Assembly (NCBI GenBank): GCA_026196955.1
Contig: JAPHTO010000101.1
Location: 1 to 50,103 of the forward strand
Direction: 5' to 3'
DNA length: 50,103 bases
From: Colwellia sp.
GTDB lineage: Bacteria > Pseudomonadota > Gammaproteobacteria > Enterobacterales > Alteromonadaceae
Position 1 is the first letter of the stretch. Every line of letters begins with the position of its first letter. Positions 47,249-50,103 of the stretch are shown here, in pieces. Below the pieces are notes generated by a model, which worked only from the letters and a program-made list of their open reading frames with translations, had not been told where the DNA came from and searched no databases. A program made the translations under genes and the position numbers.

Positions 47249-47274
47249 TAAAAAAGCCAGCAAAATGCTGGCTT
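47249..47274 (-). terminator. Terminator of the minus-strand coiled-coil gene
   Basis: AAGCCAGCA (47254-47262) pairs with TGCTGGCTT (47266-47274) around three bases; on the minus strand the stem runs into a T-run. Confidence 0.88.
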
Positions 47275-47294
47275 GGAAATAGTCACTTAACCGG

Positions 47295-48062
47295 TTACCA
47301 TTTTTTCTTGGGTTGAAATAGCATGTCCAACTCGTCTTCTTCACTTTTGGCTTTTTTCGCAGCATCCTGAGCATTAGTACTTTTAAGTGAATCCGTTATT
47401 TCGCTGAGTTGATCAGAAATTTCAGACTGCTTTTGGGCAACGTATTCTGTTTTTAAAGGGTGGTTTGCTAAGGTTTGCAATGCTTTTTCAAAGTATTGGC
47501 GAGCCGAGCCTAACATTTCTTTATTCTGTGCTTGCGTACCTCTTTTGATTAAACTTTCGATGTTTATTTTGAGTTGCATCGCATCAAGGCGCTGATCTTC
47601 TTTCGTAAAGGTTTGTGCGTCAAGATTTCCTTTACTTTGTTCTGATTTTAAGGTTGCACGTAATTTTTTAATACACTGTAAAATAGTTAAAATTTGCTGT
47701 TCATTGTCAGGTAATAAAAAGGTTTCTTCGTTGGTTTGGTTTGTTGCTAAATCTTCTGCTGCTTCAAGGCGAGAGTTTAGCTCTTGTATCCGATTTTTGA
47801 TCCCTTTAACTGTCGGCATTAACTCTTGCATAGCTTTTGCGGCTTTTAAACTTCTGCGATTTAAAATTTTTACTAAATTTGGACTTGAAGGTAGGTTAGA
47901 TATATTTAGAATTAGCTCTTCACTTTCATCAATAATAGCTTTTTGCTTAGCCACTTTAACCCGTTTTTCTGCTTCTTGTTTTTCTTTATGTTGCTGAATA
48001 GCACCAACCACAACAACAAAAATGATTAAGGCGATGATTAGGCCTACGATTATAGCGATCAT
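47295..48062 (-). CDS. Membrane-anchored coiled-coil hypothetical protein
   Basis: I do not recognise a named function. 255 residues: one N-terminal membrane helix (about 2-22), then a charged Lys/Glu/Gln-rich helix (QQHKEKQEAEKRVKVAKQK), long coiled-coil segments (about 60-110 and 120-200), and a basic tail. A TPR-like repeat (SARQYFEKALQTL) lies near 190. Such genes sit near topA/cysB in Shewanella-type genomes, as far as I recall. It begins divergently from cysB with a 322-base gap between. Confidence 0.75.
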   Translation of the reverse strand: MIAIIVGLIIALIIFVVVVGAIQQHKEKQEAEKRVKVAKQKAIIDESEELILNISNLPSSPNLVKILNRRSLKAAKAMQELMPTVKGIKNRIQELNSRLEAAEDLATNQTNEETFLLPDNEQQILTILQCIKKLRATLKSEQSKGNLDAQTFTKEDQRLDAMQLKINIESLIKRGTQAQNKEMLGSARQYFEKALQTLANHPLKTEYVAQKQSEISDQLSEITDSLKSTNAQDAAKKAKSEEDELDMLFQPKKKW

Positions 48063-49359
<1,297 letters not shown>

Positions 49360-49394
49360 TTGATAATAGCGCAGAGCAAGTAAACTTATTTTTG

Positions 49395-49426
49395 AAAACA
49401 GCATACATTTGTATGCTGTTTTTTTT
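49395..49426 (+). terminator. Terminator after cysB
   Basis: AAAACAGCATAC (49395-49406) pairs with GTATGCTGTTTT (49411-49422) around ATTT, followed by T's. Confidence 0.93.
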
Positions 49427-49452
49427 ATGTTTAAAACACAGTATTTTGCGTA

Positions 49453-50103
49453 TTAACACTCAATAATATTTACCGCTAAGCCGCCACGAGACGTTTCTTT
49501 ATACTTTGTTTTCATATCGTTACCCGTATCCCACATGGTTTTGATCACTTTATCTAGCGAAACCTTTTGAGTGCCTGTTCCTCTAAGCGCTAAACGCGAG
49601 GCATTTATTGCTTTGACTGAGCCCATTGCATTACGCTCAATACAAGGAACCTGCACTAAACCGCCAACAGGGTCACAGGTTAAACCTAAGTTATGCTCCA
49701 TCCCTATTTCAGCGGCATTTTCAACTTGAATCGGCGTACCACCCATAATTTCCGTTAATGCACCAGCAGCCATTGAGCAAGCTACACCGACTTCACCTTG
49801 ACAGCCAACTTCAGCACCTGATATTGAAGCATTCGTTTTATATAAAATACCGATTGCGGCAGCAGTTAGTAAATAGCGAATACAATCATCGTCACTGACT
49901 GGTTGTATAAATTTGTCGTAATAACATAAGACAGCAGGAAGAATACCAGCAGCACCATTGGTCGGCGCTGTAACTACTCGGCTACCAGCAGCATTTTCTT
50001 CGTTGACAGCTAAAGCAAATAAATTCACCCAGTCCATCGCGGTGAGAGGATCGCTAGATTTTTCTACTTTTAATGAGCGGTGCAGTGCGGGAGCACGACG
50101 GGT
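49453..50103 (-). CDS. sdaA: L-serine ammonia-lyase (SdaA-type), C-terminal part
   Basis: The gene enters from the right edge; the last 216 residues are visible (the first 22 lie before the internal ATG at 50037 and are in frame). It aligns with the E. coli SdaA/SdaB C-terminal half: [72 protein letters not shown]. The cysteines of VGCQGE, LTCDPV and VPCIER are the [4Fe-4S] cluster ligands. The enzyme turns serine into pyruvate and ammonia. Convergent with cysB; a terminator of cysB lies between. The ending is [13 protein letters not shown]. Confidence 0.96.
   Translation of the reverse strand, partial: TRRAPALHRSLKVEKSSDPLTAMDWVNLFALAVNEENAAGSRVVTAPTNGAAGILPAVLCYYDKFIQPVSDDDCIRYLLTAAAIGILYKTNASISGAEVGCQGEVGVACSMAAGALTEIMGGTPIQVENAAEIGMEHNLGLTCDPVGGLVQVPCIERNAMGSVKAINASRLALRGTGTQKVSLDKVIKTMWDTGNDMKTKYKETSRGGLAVNIIEC

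Overview
The window reads as ordinary chromosomal DNA of a marine gammaproteobacterium of the order Alteromonadales, most probably Colwelliaceae (Colwellia/Thalassotalea type). This placement is inference, from the AT-rich coding sequence and the protein similarity and gene order recalled from E. coli, Shewanella and Colwellia relatives. Nearly all of it is coding and most genes have recognisable families. There is no transposase, integrase, phage gene, CRISPR array, tRNA or rRNA. I found no convincing new multi-gene system; the interest lies in regulatory DNA, repeat elements and gene order.

Layout. 1-3105: the end of a TPR protein, then DinB-like, YgfF-like SDR, alpha/beta hydrolase and DUF2237 genes. 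3158-4172 (minus): a small hypothetical and a PEP-CTERM surface protein with a possible sigma-54 promoter. 4468-10054 (minus): the phosphate operon pstS-pstC-pstA-pstB-phoU, headed by a regular PhoB-box array. 10393-12707: aroF-type DAHP synthase and tyrA behind two TyrR-like boxes. 12854-16556: recR, htpG (sigma-32-like promoter) and adk. 16650-18480: MAPEG, ElaA-like acetyltransferase and a periplasmic binding-protein-like gene. 18547-26090 (minus): the complete histidine operon hisG-D-C-B-H-A-F-IE with a His-rich leader peptide and a full attenuator.

26347-33397 (plus): a small hypothetical, yoaA, tsaB, an unknown, an M50-type peptidase, a hydrolase and fadD. 33464-50103: yciK (minus), a VolA-type lipase, sohB, a dicarboxylate/amino acid symporter (minus), an Ig-repeat lipoprotein, an arginase-family enzyme (minus), topA, two hypotheticals (minus), cysB, and the 3' part of sdaA (minus). 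This is the E. coli yciK-sohB-topA-cysB order and orientation with genes inserted.

How genes work together. PstSCAB imports phosphate and PhoU restrains signalling. The his operon makes histidine from ATP and PRPP, and its leader peptide senses charged tRNA-His. AroF and TyrA start and finish the tyrosine branch. The surface lipase and FadD could act in sequence (release of fatty acids from outside phospholipid, then CoA activation), and both genes carry the same FadR-like 17-bp palindrome upstream. Several starts were moved from the longest frame to an internal start because of ribosome binding sites or family length; each case is explained.
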